Assembly: GCF_000764305.2 (NCBI RefSeq)
Contig: NW_025944084.1
Coordinates: forward strand, 62,001 to 126,000
Direction: 5' to 3'
From: Hyalella azteca
Taxonomy: Eukaryota > Arthropoda > Malacostraca > Amphipoda > Hyalellidae
Length of the DNA: 64,000 bases
The notes under the pieces: generated by a model
Told to the model about the DNA's origin: nothing
The model's input: only the letters and a program-made list of their open reading frames with translations
Databases searched by the model: none
Translations under genes and position numbers: made by a program
Shown: one piece after another, positions 45,787 to 57,400 of the stretch
Layout: every line of letters begins with the position of its first letter
Numbering within the stretch: the stretch's first letter is position 1

Positions 45787-48421
45787 ATGACTCTTCAGGC
45801 GAAGCTACGTGTTGCTGAGCTCAAGGTGCTGAAGCGGGAGGAAGAGACTCTCAAGACCCTCCTTAGTAAATACAAGTACCAGCTCAATGCCTTAAAGGTA
45901 AGAAAGCGTATGAAGTTACAAAATATCCTGCATTCAATAACACAGCAACCTTATCACTTGAATCTTCTCGTATCGAATATGATGGTACACTGTTGGGTCC
46001 GTCATATCTTGTCTAAAACTAAGTTAATTCATATTGTGCATCTTATTAAATCCATAACGTTACTGCTTTAGCATCAAATTACTTTTATCATAACTCTTTA
46101 TAAGATTGTTTTGATATGAAATCAGCAACAAACAGCCTCAGTATCCTAAAATTGATGGAATGTTCATCATGGTCAATTACTCGCTAACGTGGGTTCGTTC
46201 TATCGGCCTGAAATTGTACGGGTGTGGGAGAACTGTCTTGTGACAACACGCTCCACCCAACAACTGATATCTCTGTGCGTGGCAATAATCCTTGATCTTC
46301 TCAGTTTTTCTGAGTTTCAAGTAGTGACGAGTTGTATTCCACGAAATTCCAAGTTCGTACACTTGCGTTCAGGTGGAGGAGTTCACGCTGTTGACGCAGC
46401 TAGGCAAGGCGCAGGATCGCGAGAGACGGTCTCGCAACAGCACACCGAACAGCGGCGGCGCGCACCACAGCGACTCGAGACCACCTTCTGTCGCTGCACG
46501 AGGGGTCAGTTCACTACTATCCACACTAAATTTTCTCGGACTGCGTCATCTTTATATTTTTTGTCCTGTATTTTGGTTTCTTATTCACCAATATATATTG
46601 ACAATATATTCATTCGACATTTAGTTCCAGTTTTTCTTACTGCATAAAAAGTGCATATGTTTGAAACCCCTAAGGAATGGGCGCGTTTAGCTCGTCAAAA
46701 GTGCTGGGACCTTTGCATTGTCATGGACGAGGTTAATGAGCGCGCCACGACAGATGGATCTCATTTTGAGATGTTATGAAGGCAGGATGGATATATTGCT
46801 CTTATCTGCAGGATATTTAAACTTTCTGTCCTACAGAAGGCAGAGCCGCCGCATCGCGTCAGCAATTTCTTATACGTATTTATTCGTTTGCATGGCTCTA
46901 TTTCTTCGTTCCTTTTGTTGCCTTCCATTATTACATTCTTCGTCTTCCTTAATGACCATTTGAGCCTTCTTCGTTTCTGCTACGATTATACTATCCCTTC
47001 CTTGTCTTCTTGAAATGCTAACGCTGCCAGCCTGCGTTCGCCGGTTGTCATAGTCTGATGTTAATGTATAAATTTCTAGTCATAAAATCTCACTTCCGGT
47101 GTGAGAAAATTTGTGGAAAGCCCCACAACTTCCCCAAATACCTTGAATTTATTAGTTTCATAGTTAGAATTCATTGAAATCCGCAAACAAACAATCTGCC
47201 AGGGTGGCCCAGTGGTTAAGTTCAGAGTACCAGGATTGCAGCAGAGAGGCGCGGGTTCAATCCCAGCTCTGTGCGCCAGTTTCTGGTCAGAATCGGCAAC
47301 GAGGCCGGGCGGTTAAACACAGCAGAATTGTTGCAGTGAGTTGCTAGTTCGAGACCGCAACCAGCTGTGGATATTATTCGATCTTAAGAATCGGCGACAG
47401 GCCGCTGAAACCGCTGTTATTATTATTATTATTATATAGAATAAAATTGGTCACCATTATTAAAAAAGTTAAGTGGGTTAGTTAGTAGCTTCTACCCGCG
47501 GCATAGTTCTAGCGAAGAAATTGCCGTCAAAGGACTAAGGTACGGATGATTGATTCGGTTTCAGGCACTGGCATTTGACGTGGCATACAGATAATGGGAC
47601 TTCAACATGCAAGTTATACTCAATTCGATTCACCCTAACCATCTTTTTCTTAAGCATCAATATTTTAGTTGAGTTAGCGCGGCTTTATTCAATTCCTTCT
47701 TCCTCAGTCTCGAATCCATTGCCAGGTTAGAAAACAATGTTCCATTTAAAAAATTAATTGGTTCCCATTTAGAAGCTCCCCTGTCGATTTTCAGGATTGA
47801 ACGCGTTGAATGGAAGCCATAATTTCTGCCTGGGAATTAATTTCGTAGCTTAAATTCACCCTCACGCCTCGTGCAGTCTCGACTGTCGAGCAGAGCCAGC
47901 TCGACTGAGACGCCTCCGCTCTCTGAACACGGATCAGTGGTCGGAGAAACTCCGCCGCATGGCTCTCCGTTTCCCGAGTGAGTCCACAATTCTTGTGTTC
48001 AGAAATAATTGTATAGCGATAATATTAATTGTATAATTGTTATTGAATTTGAATTGAAGTGCGATAATTGTATAATAACCCGCACTTCATTAGAAGTTCT
48101 TACTACCTCGTACGTTGTAACGCTTGAGTGCTCGAGTTGGTTTGTGCCCAGCAATAACATGAAATTTTATGTAAACATGTTACGGTTTCTAAATGGAGCT
48201 GGGTGTTCTCATAGAGCACTCCATATGCTATGAACTAAAACTCTAATGCGGCTCCTACAAATTATATCCAGCAGACATCTGATTTTGCCGAAATTTTAAT
48301 TGCCAACGATGGTTGTATATCAGTATTATTTTAATGCTAACCTTGTGCATAAATTGAACATTTCATGTTGGCGCGTTTGGATAACTTGAACAATTTTCAT
48401 GTTCGTTGCAGGGATATTTGA
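45787..48421 (+). CDS. SNAPC5-like snRNA-activating complex subunit, small coiled coil
   Basis: Proposed exons are 45787-45897, 46373-46504, 47877-47977 and possibly 48412-48421, giving 115-117 residues. The start MTLQAKLRVAELKVLKREEE continues as a heptad-like helix TLKTLLSKYKYQLNALK, followed across the intron by VEEFTLLTQL. This matches the short SNAPC5 (SNAP19) coiled coil, where a REEETL...LN.LKVEE pattern is characteristic; SNAPC5 is about 98 residues. SNAPc drives snRNA gene transcription. The C-terminus is Ser/Pro-rich (SRLSSRASSTETPPLSEHGS). The first two exons join in phase 0. The last intron is uncertain: reading through GTGAGT gives an immediate stop (PFPE then TGA), while splicing to 48412 adds two residues. 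An acceptor-like CTTCAG|G at 45799 leaves an upstream exon possible. Confidence 0.55.
47200..47438 (+). mobile_element. tRNA-derived SINE, full length
   Basis: Polymerase III boxes are present: A box TGGCCCAGTGG (47205-47215) and B box GGTTCAATCCC (47254-47264), spaced as in a tRNA. A body follows with CAGTTTCTGGTCAGAATCGG and GGCCGGGCGGTTAAACACAG, then a tail of ATT repeats (about 47419-47438). Related bodies lie at 12541-12690 and 14380-14575 on the other strand. It sits in the second intron of the SNAPC5-like gene. Confidence 0.85.
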
Positions 48422-48577
48422 ACGAATATTCACTGCACGATGGACCATCGCCTGCAGTTTCCGCTCATCAGCGTACCTGACCAGTGATGAAGCAGCTTTA
48501 AACTTCATTCGTTCTTTTACAAGAGAGGAAATTTTATTAAGTGATGTATCACATTTAATTTACTGACTGTGAGTAGA

Positions 48578-48583
48578 AATAAA
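48578..48583 (+). terminator. Candidate poly(A) signal of the SNAPC5-like gene
   Basis: AATAAA lies about 160 bp after the possible last stop at 48419-48421. It is the nearest canonical signal on this strand. Assignment is inferred from position. Confidence 0.35.
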
Positions 48584-50158
48584 ATTTTTGCAGAAATTTG
48601 TGCAAATTTCATTTTCTGTACCTCCTTTATACGTTCATGTTAACGTCTACCTCGGTACATCCATTCGTAGAAGCCAACAATAAATGCCTTAATAGAAACC
48701 CAAAATTTGACAGCCATAACCCATTGCAAGTAGAGAAATATTAGTAGGAAATATTAGTAGTAGTAGGAAATCCAAAACTCGGCATAATGCGGACAAATAC
48801 ATCATCTGTTGCAACACAGATTGACGTCTTAAGATTAACACGAAAACTTTAGCGTATGCATGGAAATTATGACGCGGAACGTTTCTTCTTGAAGCATGTT
48901 CATGAAATTACAAATCCATTCAGATCGTGACACACGAAGTGTCTTTGCTTTGCAATTTAACGGGTTAATTTTGTAATCATAATATGTAACGGTTATAAAT
49001 AGTTGTCAACGGGCAAAAATCGTGTTGCCAGCAGCAATGTATCGACTTATAGCATTGGTTAAAGACCGTGAAATGCGACCATAATAACGTATATTTTTCA
49101 AAGTGTAATTGAAACTTAAAAATCCGGCAGCATTGTTACATTAACTCAACTGGTACAGAATTTCAAATTAATCTACAGCAAACATTTCTCTTCAATGCAA
49201 AATCCTATCTTGTTTGAAGAAACGCTTCATAGTCGGTATTGTCGTATTTGCAATTCACGATTATTCTGAACTTACTGTCTATGCAATAATTGATAACTTG
49301 ATCCATTTACTAGAAGAGTTTAGATAATTGATGTTCTTCGAATCAAGATGGAATGATGTCAATTGTTGCAGAATAGTAAAGACCAGAGTAGTCAACTACT
49401 GCAACAAGACGCGCCACTACATAAAATCAAACATAAGTTCTAGAGTGTACACAGTCCCAGATACATTATGGCTAGGAAAAGAGATGTACCTTGCCCATAT
49501 CGGGCTCAAAACTTCTTCATATCTATCAGTGCTAACGCTAATGAATAAATGTGAACAAGCGAGTCTCGCGATCGTTATAAGTCACGGCTCTGTGAAGATA
49601 TTCATTGTAAATACGAGAATATTGACCACACAAAAGGCCCATCAACGCCTTCTTACGAGAGATTAAACCTTAGAAATAATAATTAATGCAGTTAACGTAA
49701 ATTTGATGAACAGTAATTACAAAATTAATAGGCTTGACCATCAATGGGAGAGGATATTAGAAGTCTTCCTCGTTTTAGGTGTAGCCTACAAAATGGTGCG
49801 CATAAATTTCAGAATTAACGACTTAACCGAGTGTCAAGCAGAAACGAAGCTCACAATACGGGAACAAGCGAGACCGAATTACAAACCAGTTTTCAACAGA
49901 CCGGATCTGGTGCAGAAAAAACTATAATAGAAAATTGCAAAATGAAACGTTCACTGTAAGCGCATTTGAAGAGCAAATGCACCTTCCCAACAAGTACTCT
50001 CGAACATTCTAAACACTCCAGACGATTCAAGACAGCTGAGTTCATAGTATTATTGATGGCAATAGCGCGATGCTCTTATTGTTTTTGTACTGCAACAGAC
50101 AAATGTGTGGATCAACATTGAATTAACGTTTTAGGTGACGGCAACAGCGATCAAGTTA
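48584..50158. other. Intergenic stretch between convergent genes
   Basis: AT-rich; it should contain the 3'UTR of the B52-type gene at its right side. The open frame 49328-49666 has no recognisable domain. No repeat structure was seen. Confidence 0.35.
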
Positions 50159-51469
50159 CTACATGGTATCCTCGTCATCAGCGCGGCTGTTCTCATCGTG
50201 GTCACCCCCGTGACTGTGGGGCGAGTCGTCTTTGCTGTTCGCAGGAGAGCGACTGCGCGACGAACGACGCTCGTCTTCCATCCCCGCATCATCATTCGCA
50301 GAACTGTCACGACAGGAAAATTATCACACAAGATGCTTATAACTATTAATAATAATATCGCTACACGTCTAAATACTACGTGCACTATAATTTCAAAGCA
50401 TATTTGGCACCTATTCGTAAGTGTACGTCTATCTGAGACTCGAAAGTATACTACTGCAAATAGACAGAAAAATTATACCTACTCATAAAAAGACGTAGCA
50501 ATGAAATAATTATTTCTATCACCCGCAGCTTACTCACAGACTTTTGATGACCATAACGACAGTTAGCTACATATACTTAAACAGTGTAACATCATATTAC
50601 TCAAAGTGTGCGCAAGGCCAATGAGAGTAATGTACTCACCGAGACCGCGACCGAGATCGAGATCGCTCTGCCCTACGAGGCGACGCGGAAGCTGCTCGTT
50701 CGTTCTCGCGTTCAGCCGAACGAGACTTCGATCGAGATGCGTCGCGCTCGCGGGATTTAGAACGATCAGGTTCCTTTGAAGCAGATCTGTCTCGCGGCTT
50801 CGACGCAGATCGATCTCGAGATTTGGACTTGGATCGATCACGTGAATCGCGTCGGTCATCTTTCTTGTCACGTGAACGTGAGCGAGACTTGCGGTCACGT
50901 GAGCGCGACCTGGACTTCTTGTCGCGAGACTTGGAACGCGAGCGCGAGTGCTTGCGGTCTCCAGACTTCGAGCGAGACCTCGACCGCGAGCGAGACCCAG
51001 AGCGACTTCTCGAGCGACGTCTGAAATGACAGTAAAGAAATTTGAAATTATCTCTAACGACGCTTTCCAGCTGATAATTAATGACGATTATAAAATAGTC
51101 ACCGGTTAAGCGTGGGAAGGGCTTTTTTGGAGTCAAAATCCAAAGGATGGATGAAACGGAGGCGTTTTCTTTCATTCAGATTCATTTGGACATATTTTAA
51201 GAATTCGAACTAATTTATATGATGTATCTAGCTGAAACGTAGCTAAAATGTATTAGTAAAATTCACGAGCATTTCAACCTTACAGTGTGAATATCACAAC
51301 AGCAGAAGTATCACATTTCACATGGAAACACCGGACAGCGTTCCAAAAATGTCTTGGTTTTATGCAGTATATAGAGTGGAAAAAGAAAGGCATGAGTATT
51401 TAAATCAACACTTGAGTAGTTCATTACCTGGAACGAGAACGGGAGCGAGAGCGGGAACGAGAGCGGCTT
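50159..51469 (-). CDS. B52: B52-type gene, exons 7-9: RS domain and tail
   Basis: Exon 7 (51469-51428) is pure RSRSRS over 14 residues. Exon 8 (51020-50640) gives 127 residues of Arg-Ser, Arg-Asp and Lys-Ser dipeptides. Exon 9 (50303-50159) ends the protein with [20 protein letters not shown] and RADDEDTM. Exon 7 is 42 nt and symmetric in phase 2, so it can be skipped without a frame change. SR proteins are phosphorylated on such serines by SRPK and CLK kinases. Confidence 0.9.
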
Positions 51470-54400
51470 CTGCGAAGTAGAAAGAATAGGGGTAAAAGCA
51501 GCGGGACTTGCAACTGTAAACAGACACATTACGGCATCTAGAGCGTCCCGACCAAACACTGCAAACTTCGATGTCATATTGGCCAACATCCCATGTACAA
51601 GCATAAGAACAAGTAATCTGATTACATTTATAAGAAACCATTTATAAAAAACCTCAATATAATTCTTATTGAAAATACTAGTTACCGTGATCGCGAGCGA
51701 GAGCGCGAGTAGGAGCGAGAGCGTCGGGAACGCTTGTTCTCCTCGTACAAGCGGATGCGGCGGCCGTGGAGATCCTTGCCGTCGAGCTTGTGGAGTGCGT
51801 TGCGCATGTCGCGCGAGCTCGCGAACTCCACGATGCTGTAACACGACATGACAATTACGACACCGCCTCAACTATTATTATTCATTTGCAAGACTCATGG
51901 CTTTCCTAGTTATTACCAGAGCCCAGTAACACATGTAAAACGCGATAAAATATTCTATTCTTGAGTGCGACATTTTGTGACAAATACTCGAGTGACAATG
52001 ACAATAATGCCCACATGAAAAAATTGATTTAAAGCACTATCGTAATAGCAATAACCTGAACATTAACAACGGTAGGTACATAATGCTATTAGAAAGAAGT
52101 GGCCAGTCTACATAAGTGAATTACATGTATTTTGAAGATAATCTGTCATCTGAGTGCAAATAGTGATATTATCTTACCCTTCATTGCGACGTCCCTTGTG
52201 GACATCAGCGTAGGTTACTTCTCCGACCTGGCGCATGAAGTCCTTGAGATCCTGATAAGCGATAAGCACGTTAGTCCCAGCGTCACTCGTACACGGACCA
52301 GACAAAGTTATCTTCTAAAAGACCTCTAGGTGGGCACGCAAGTGAGGGCAACGCTTGTTGTGCTGTACACATTCAGGAGCAACATATTCTAAAGTGAATG
52401 GTAAACCGTTGATTCATAAGTAAATTCACCGATGAGGGGGCGAATCCTAAATTACAGTCATCGTAAAACTTCAATTTAAAGAGACAAACGGCTTCCAAGA
52501 AATCATAAGAATGTTTGTTCATCATAAAAATTGCGATAAACGTACATGTTAGAGGAAATTGTGAGCACTGTCCCTTGATTTAAACAAGCTGCTACCCTCA
52601 CTCTGCTCCCTCACCCAATGCATAGCGAGAATCAAAGCGTTGTGGCTAACAAGCGCTAGATGCGCCTAAGTTAAGCAATAATGTCCTATAATTAATGCGA
52701 TGAAAAAGAAACAGATGAAACGAAAAAGAAAACCGGCGATCCAACAAGTCATCAATGGACAAGGTATGGAAACGCCCATTGGAAATGGCATTGGTCAGAC
52801 AGAGTAAGTCGCAACAGCTACACCTTAGAAACTCGGAGTTACGAATTAGAAGTTGATCACTCGACCCGCGGGCTTGGTCCATAAACATCCTTAAAATTGA
52901 GACCTCCTCCAGCGCCTATAGACGTCCCAATCCAGCGCCTAGGGAAGTCGTCCCGATCCAGCGCCTAGTGAGGTCGTCCCAGCGCCTAGCGACCTCGTCC
53001 CGATCCAACATCCAGCGAAGTCGTCCCGATCCAGCGCCTAGTGAGCTCGTCCCGATCCAGCCCCTAGCGACCTCGTCCCGATCCAACATTCAGCGAAGTC
53101 GTCCCGATCCAACATCCAACATCCAGCGAAGTCGTCCCGATCCATCGCCAAGCAATGATGAGGCGGCTAGTCCAGATACTCAGGATAAAGGCCCTTAAGG
53201 GATTCTTGGGGCTGTGAGACGCGCGCTCACTAGTACAAGACATCACCAACATCGAGGAGCATAGAGAATCTCATGTCACTAAATAATATCAAACAAGAGA
53301 AGCGAAGGTCACTACAGAGTTTTACCTTCAGAGACAACCCGTGGACGAAGTAGAGCCCAGACGACGAAGGGGTGGCACGAGCGTAAGCGATACTCGGTGT
53401 CGAGTCGAGACCGCCTGCCCCTCGCACCTTTTCTTCCTCCTCCTGAGAGGCTAACGAGCCTCGCAAGGAGGGGAACAGGAGGTCGGTCTCTCTCGTAATG
53501 TCTCGCGACCTACCAACACCAGCGCCAAAAAGCTCGCAGTGTCGGGCTGGGCAGTCGCGCCTTTACGGTAGCCGTCCTTTGGCGCACTGACCCATAAGAG
53601 TGATTCATGTGACAGCAGGATAAGGTTAGCATGTTCCTTCTTCGCATGCCTTCACAAATACTAATTAGGCATTATAATTAAATACAAGAATACTTATGTA
53701 GGTACCAATCAACACTGAACAGAACTGGGTAATATAATGATCCACATCTCATCTGGAAACGATTGTTCTTTTACTACAATCACAGGTGTTAATATTTATT
53801 GAGTTAACATAAGGAGAAAAGGGCTAGGTTGAAGGTTCAAGTAACTTTTTCCCGACAGCGCAAAGCGAATAGAGCTACAGAAACAAATTACATAAAAACA
53901 CTACGTGAATATGTAATTCGCTAATTGATTAGTGTATTGTGCGCTAGCACTGGACACAAATATGGAAACGGTATCAATTTCTTATCGAACAAAGATAAGG
54001 TAAGAATTGTAATGTTTCATGCACACATACCCCAAATAACGTCCCAATAACACTTGACGATGAAAATTCCAAGAACGAGTCACTAATCCTTAATCAGATA
54101 GTCCATAACGCACGAGCACTAACGCAGATAACGCCTCTAAGTCCGTGTTTCTAAATGTCCAGCTGATCAAGGTACTGTCACGTCATAGAGCTTTTCTTGC
54201 ACATGGCCACCGCATCTCTCTCGGAGCCTCGTTTCATCGCTTGCAGGCGGATGATATCAGCACGTAACGAGAAGTTCTTCATTGCTCAGCCAGTCCTGAT
54301 GTCCCATACTTCGTCGCCATCAACCGACCGGGTGACGGCATCACGCTAGAGGTTGCAGGGATCACAATACCACCACATTTCTGGCTTTCGCGACCTTATC

Positions 54401-57400
54401 CGTCAGAAGATGCAGTCGCAGCAAAGTAATACGTATGCGGGTGCGAGGTGTACAGGATTTAAAAAAATAATTAAATCAAGGGAGCTAATGCATCAAGCGC
54501 CCACAGCAAACTTAGTCTCTACCTCCTCGTACTCGTCATGCCTATTGTACAATCTACAAATATTATGCTAAGGCATGTAACACCCTCTCAGTTATGTAAA
54601 GATAATAATCGACGATTAAAAAATAAATAACTTATACTGCAGATGTCATGTTCTCATTAGTGTACAATTAAGCTCAATAAAGAAATGGATATTAAACACG
54701 GATTTATTATCACCATGAGAGCTTCTGAGCAACCTACCATGAGCCTTACTCTCATCATCGCCCCACTAATAAAACTTGCATTATTTACACAGTAACCATC
54801 ATGAAAAACGGTTTTCCGATAACCCTTTACAACCAAGACAACCTTTGAAGTTGAATCGTTGAGCAGCTAACATAGAACTCCGATGACCACGATGTCATGC
54901 ACGAACTTCAAGGAAGCGTGGCAGTACAAAGCATTGAGTTTAATGAAGGCACGGCGTATTTTCGAGCTCAGTGGCCGAATGTGTTTGGATACATGAAGTG
55001 TCTGTGGAGCTATGCCACTTTGGTACGTAAGGCATATATTTCTAGAGCAGTAACTAACACCAAACAACGCCTTATAACAAATTATCACAGAAGATAACAG
55101 CTTGAAATGAGAGAGACGCCTCTTCTGCGATCACTTCAATTAGATACAAAATTAATATAACATCAACAGTCCAAAGTGGCAATGTAATCTACACAAGCAA
55201 AAGGGTAGCTGCAACATAAATCGAACGAAAAAGGTAAAGAAAAATTTCTGGGCAAGAGCAACGACGTCACATCGAGATGCCAAGCTCGAGGAGCAAACAA
55301 TTCATTGACGTGACGCGGTCGAGTTCGTAAAGAATTTCAGTAATTGAATGCAGAGGATAATTACGAATTGATAGATGCAGATGCCTATCAAATAAAACTG
55401 AATATCAGTACGTTAGTAAACTGGCTATTCGAATAAATAATTAATTAATAAAATGACAATATAGTAATATGAAGTATCGTATGAAGACGACATTAGGGTC
55501 AGACGACAACAGGCATTGCAAATTCTAGACGCGCTGGCAGAGGAATAAAACATGGGCGTCGAAGGAAGGTCATAATAGTTCCTGATTTGTTAAAAGGAGG
55601 TGCCTTAAGAATAAACTTGACAAGACAAACATTGCAGCATACATTCTTTATCCAAGAGCATTAAGAATAACTTTGACGAACATTGTAGCATACAATCTTA
55701 ATCTAGGAGCGTTAAGAATAACCTTGACAAATATTGTAACATACATTCTTAATCCAAGAGAATGATTCAGCAATGTGAATATGTAAGATGGAGAATGCAG
55801 GGCTGAAGATCTGACATCAAAGGCGACTGAAATAACACGCAATATTGGAATGTACCAAATAATACTGCCGGATCAGTGGGCACATAAACGTGAGAAAAGG
55901 AACGTTATTAGCAGGAAAGGAGGAACTATTGCGGAATGCATGACAAGAACGCCATTTTAATTGAGAAATCTTCTCGATGAAGAAAGAAGGTAACGGTGAC
56001 ATTCTGTAACAGCCTTCATGATTACCAAGGATAATCTTGTGAGAACAAAAATGAGTACTGAACACCTTGCTGGTGAGGTCATGTCCATATGATCAAGAAA
56101 AGTGCAGCTTGTAGAAAAATACCAAACCATTCAATTGGGGATCATTTGTACCAATCTATGGATAACACAGGTAGCAACAGTTGTGTGAGGTGGCAAGTAG
56201 TGACAGGTGTGTGAGGTGGCAAGTAGTGACAGGTGTGAGAGGTGGCAAGTAGTGACAGGTGTGTGAGGTGGCAAGTAGTGACAGGTGTGAGAGGTGGCAA
56301 GTAGTGACAGGTGTGTGAGATGGCATGGATGTGGTAAAAATGGTAGAAGGTAGTTGGCGTGGTGCTAGAAAAAAGAACTGACTGCTTTAGTAGCAAATTA
56401 CATGATCAAATAGCATATTAGTAAATAAGAACCAAGTAAATGTCAAATAATTCTTTTTCAAAGACAGTTTCGGTGGAAACCCGAATCACTTGAACATTGG
56501 TAGTTGGTTTGAAAAACACCTTTAGCTCTCATCAACCAAAGTTGTTAATAAAAATTATTTTCTCAAATTCAAATTTTAGTTTTGCCTTTAGATTCCTCAG
56601 TTGAGGTTCCAAATCTTCTCTGGAAATTTGGTTCTACTCTGGAAAGCGGCAATCTGATTGTCTAGCTACTTTGAACATGGTGGATGAATATAGCTCACTT
56701 AGTTCTTTTTTACAAAACTCCTGAAAATATTTAGTGTTCGTAGTAGAAGTATTTAGTACTAGTATAGTGAATCTTCGTAGTCGTGGTAGTGGAACAATGT
56801 AGTACAAACAACAATGTATTTCATACATAGTAATTAGCTGAAATTTCTAATAAAATAATTGTATGCTATCCAAATTCACACGAGCGCTGCTAGAACAAAT
56901 GACCAACCAACAATTTAACTGTTAACATAAACATGCAAACCGAAACAAACGCACACAGAAGCTCTAGAGTGGTTCTTAGAGCAATTTGTTAACTAATTAC
57001 AACTGACATTATTTTTATTTATGGCCATGAAATAAAACAATTACACATTGAAGCAGTTCAAGTTGAGAATAAATATTTTGTAAAACATTTCGAAGTTCAA
57101 AATCAATAAACTAGTTCAGAATTTGTATCAACTTTTCTATAAAATAGATGGACGAGCACTTCACATGTCTTACGATCAGTTACAGTTATCACGTCTTGCG
57201 ATCACAAAGCTGCATATCTTCAGCAACCTAACCTAGAACATCTAGCCTAAGCTGCAACCGCGTACCTAAACAATTAGCCACGACTAACAATGACGAAACA
57301 ATTAATCACAATTTGGACATGATTAAGCGTTATAATGATAAAATTATTGTCATCTATAGTGTACTCCTGAGAACATTATCTTGATGTTCTGTGAATTGCA

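Noticed and set aside
47200..47275. Possible functional tRNA gene
   Set aside because: A and B boxes are present but the acceptor stem does not pair well, and the sequence continues into a SINE body with an ATT tail.
48412..48480. Neat 22-residue open tail beginning GYLNEYSLHDGPSP
   Set aside because: It would need a phase-0 entry, but the preceding SNAPC5-like exon leaves in phase 2 and would reach a stop after two residues. Kept only as a possible terminal exon in the other frame.
50131..50488. Open frames on both strands at the last B52-type exon
   Set aside because: They are shadows of exon 9. The phase-2 join from exon 8 selects the frame ending DEDTM.
50776..51029. + strand Arg/Glu-rich and Ser/Thr-rich frames
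   Set aside because: They are antisense reading of the RS domain, expected from Arg-Ser codon repeats.
52912..53147. Possible CRISPR-like array of short repeats
   Set aside because: The units are contiguous and degenerate without unique spacers, in a eukaryotic intron. It is a minisatellite.
56142..56396. - strand frame with repeated Cys-His-Tyr-Leu-Pro words, zinc-finger-like at first sight
   Set aside because: It is a translation of the 26-bp minisatellite. The periodicity is that of the DNA repeat, not a zinc-finger spacing.
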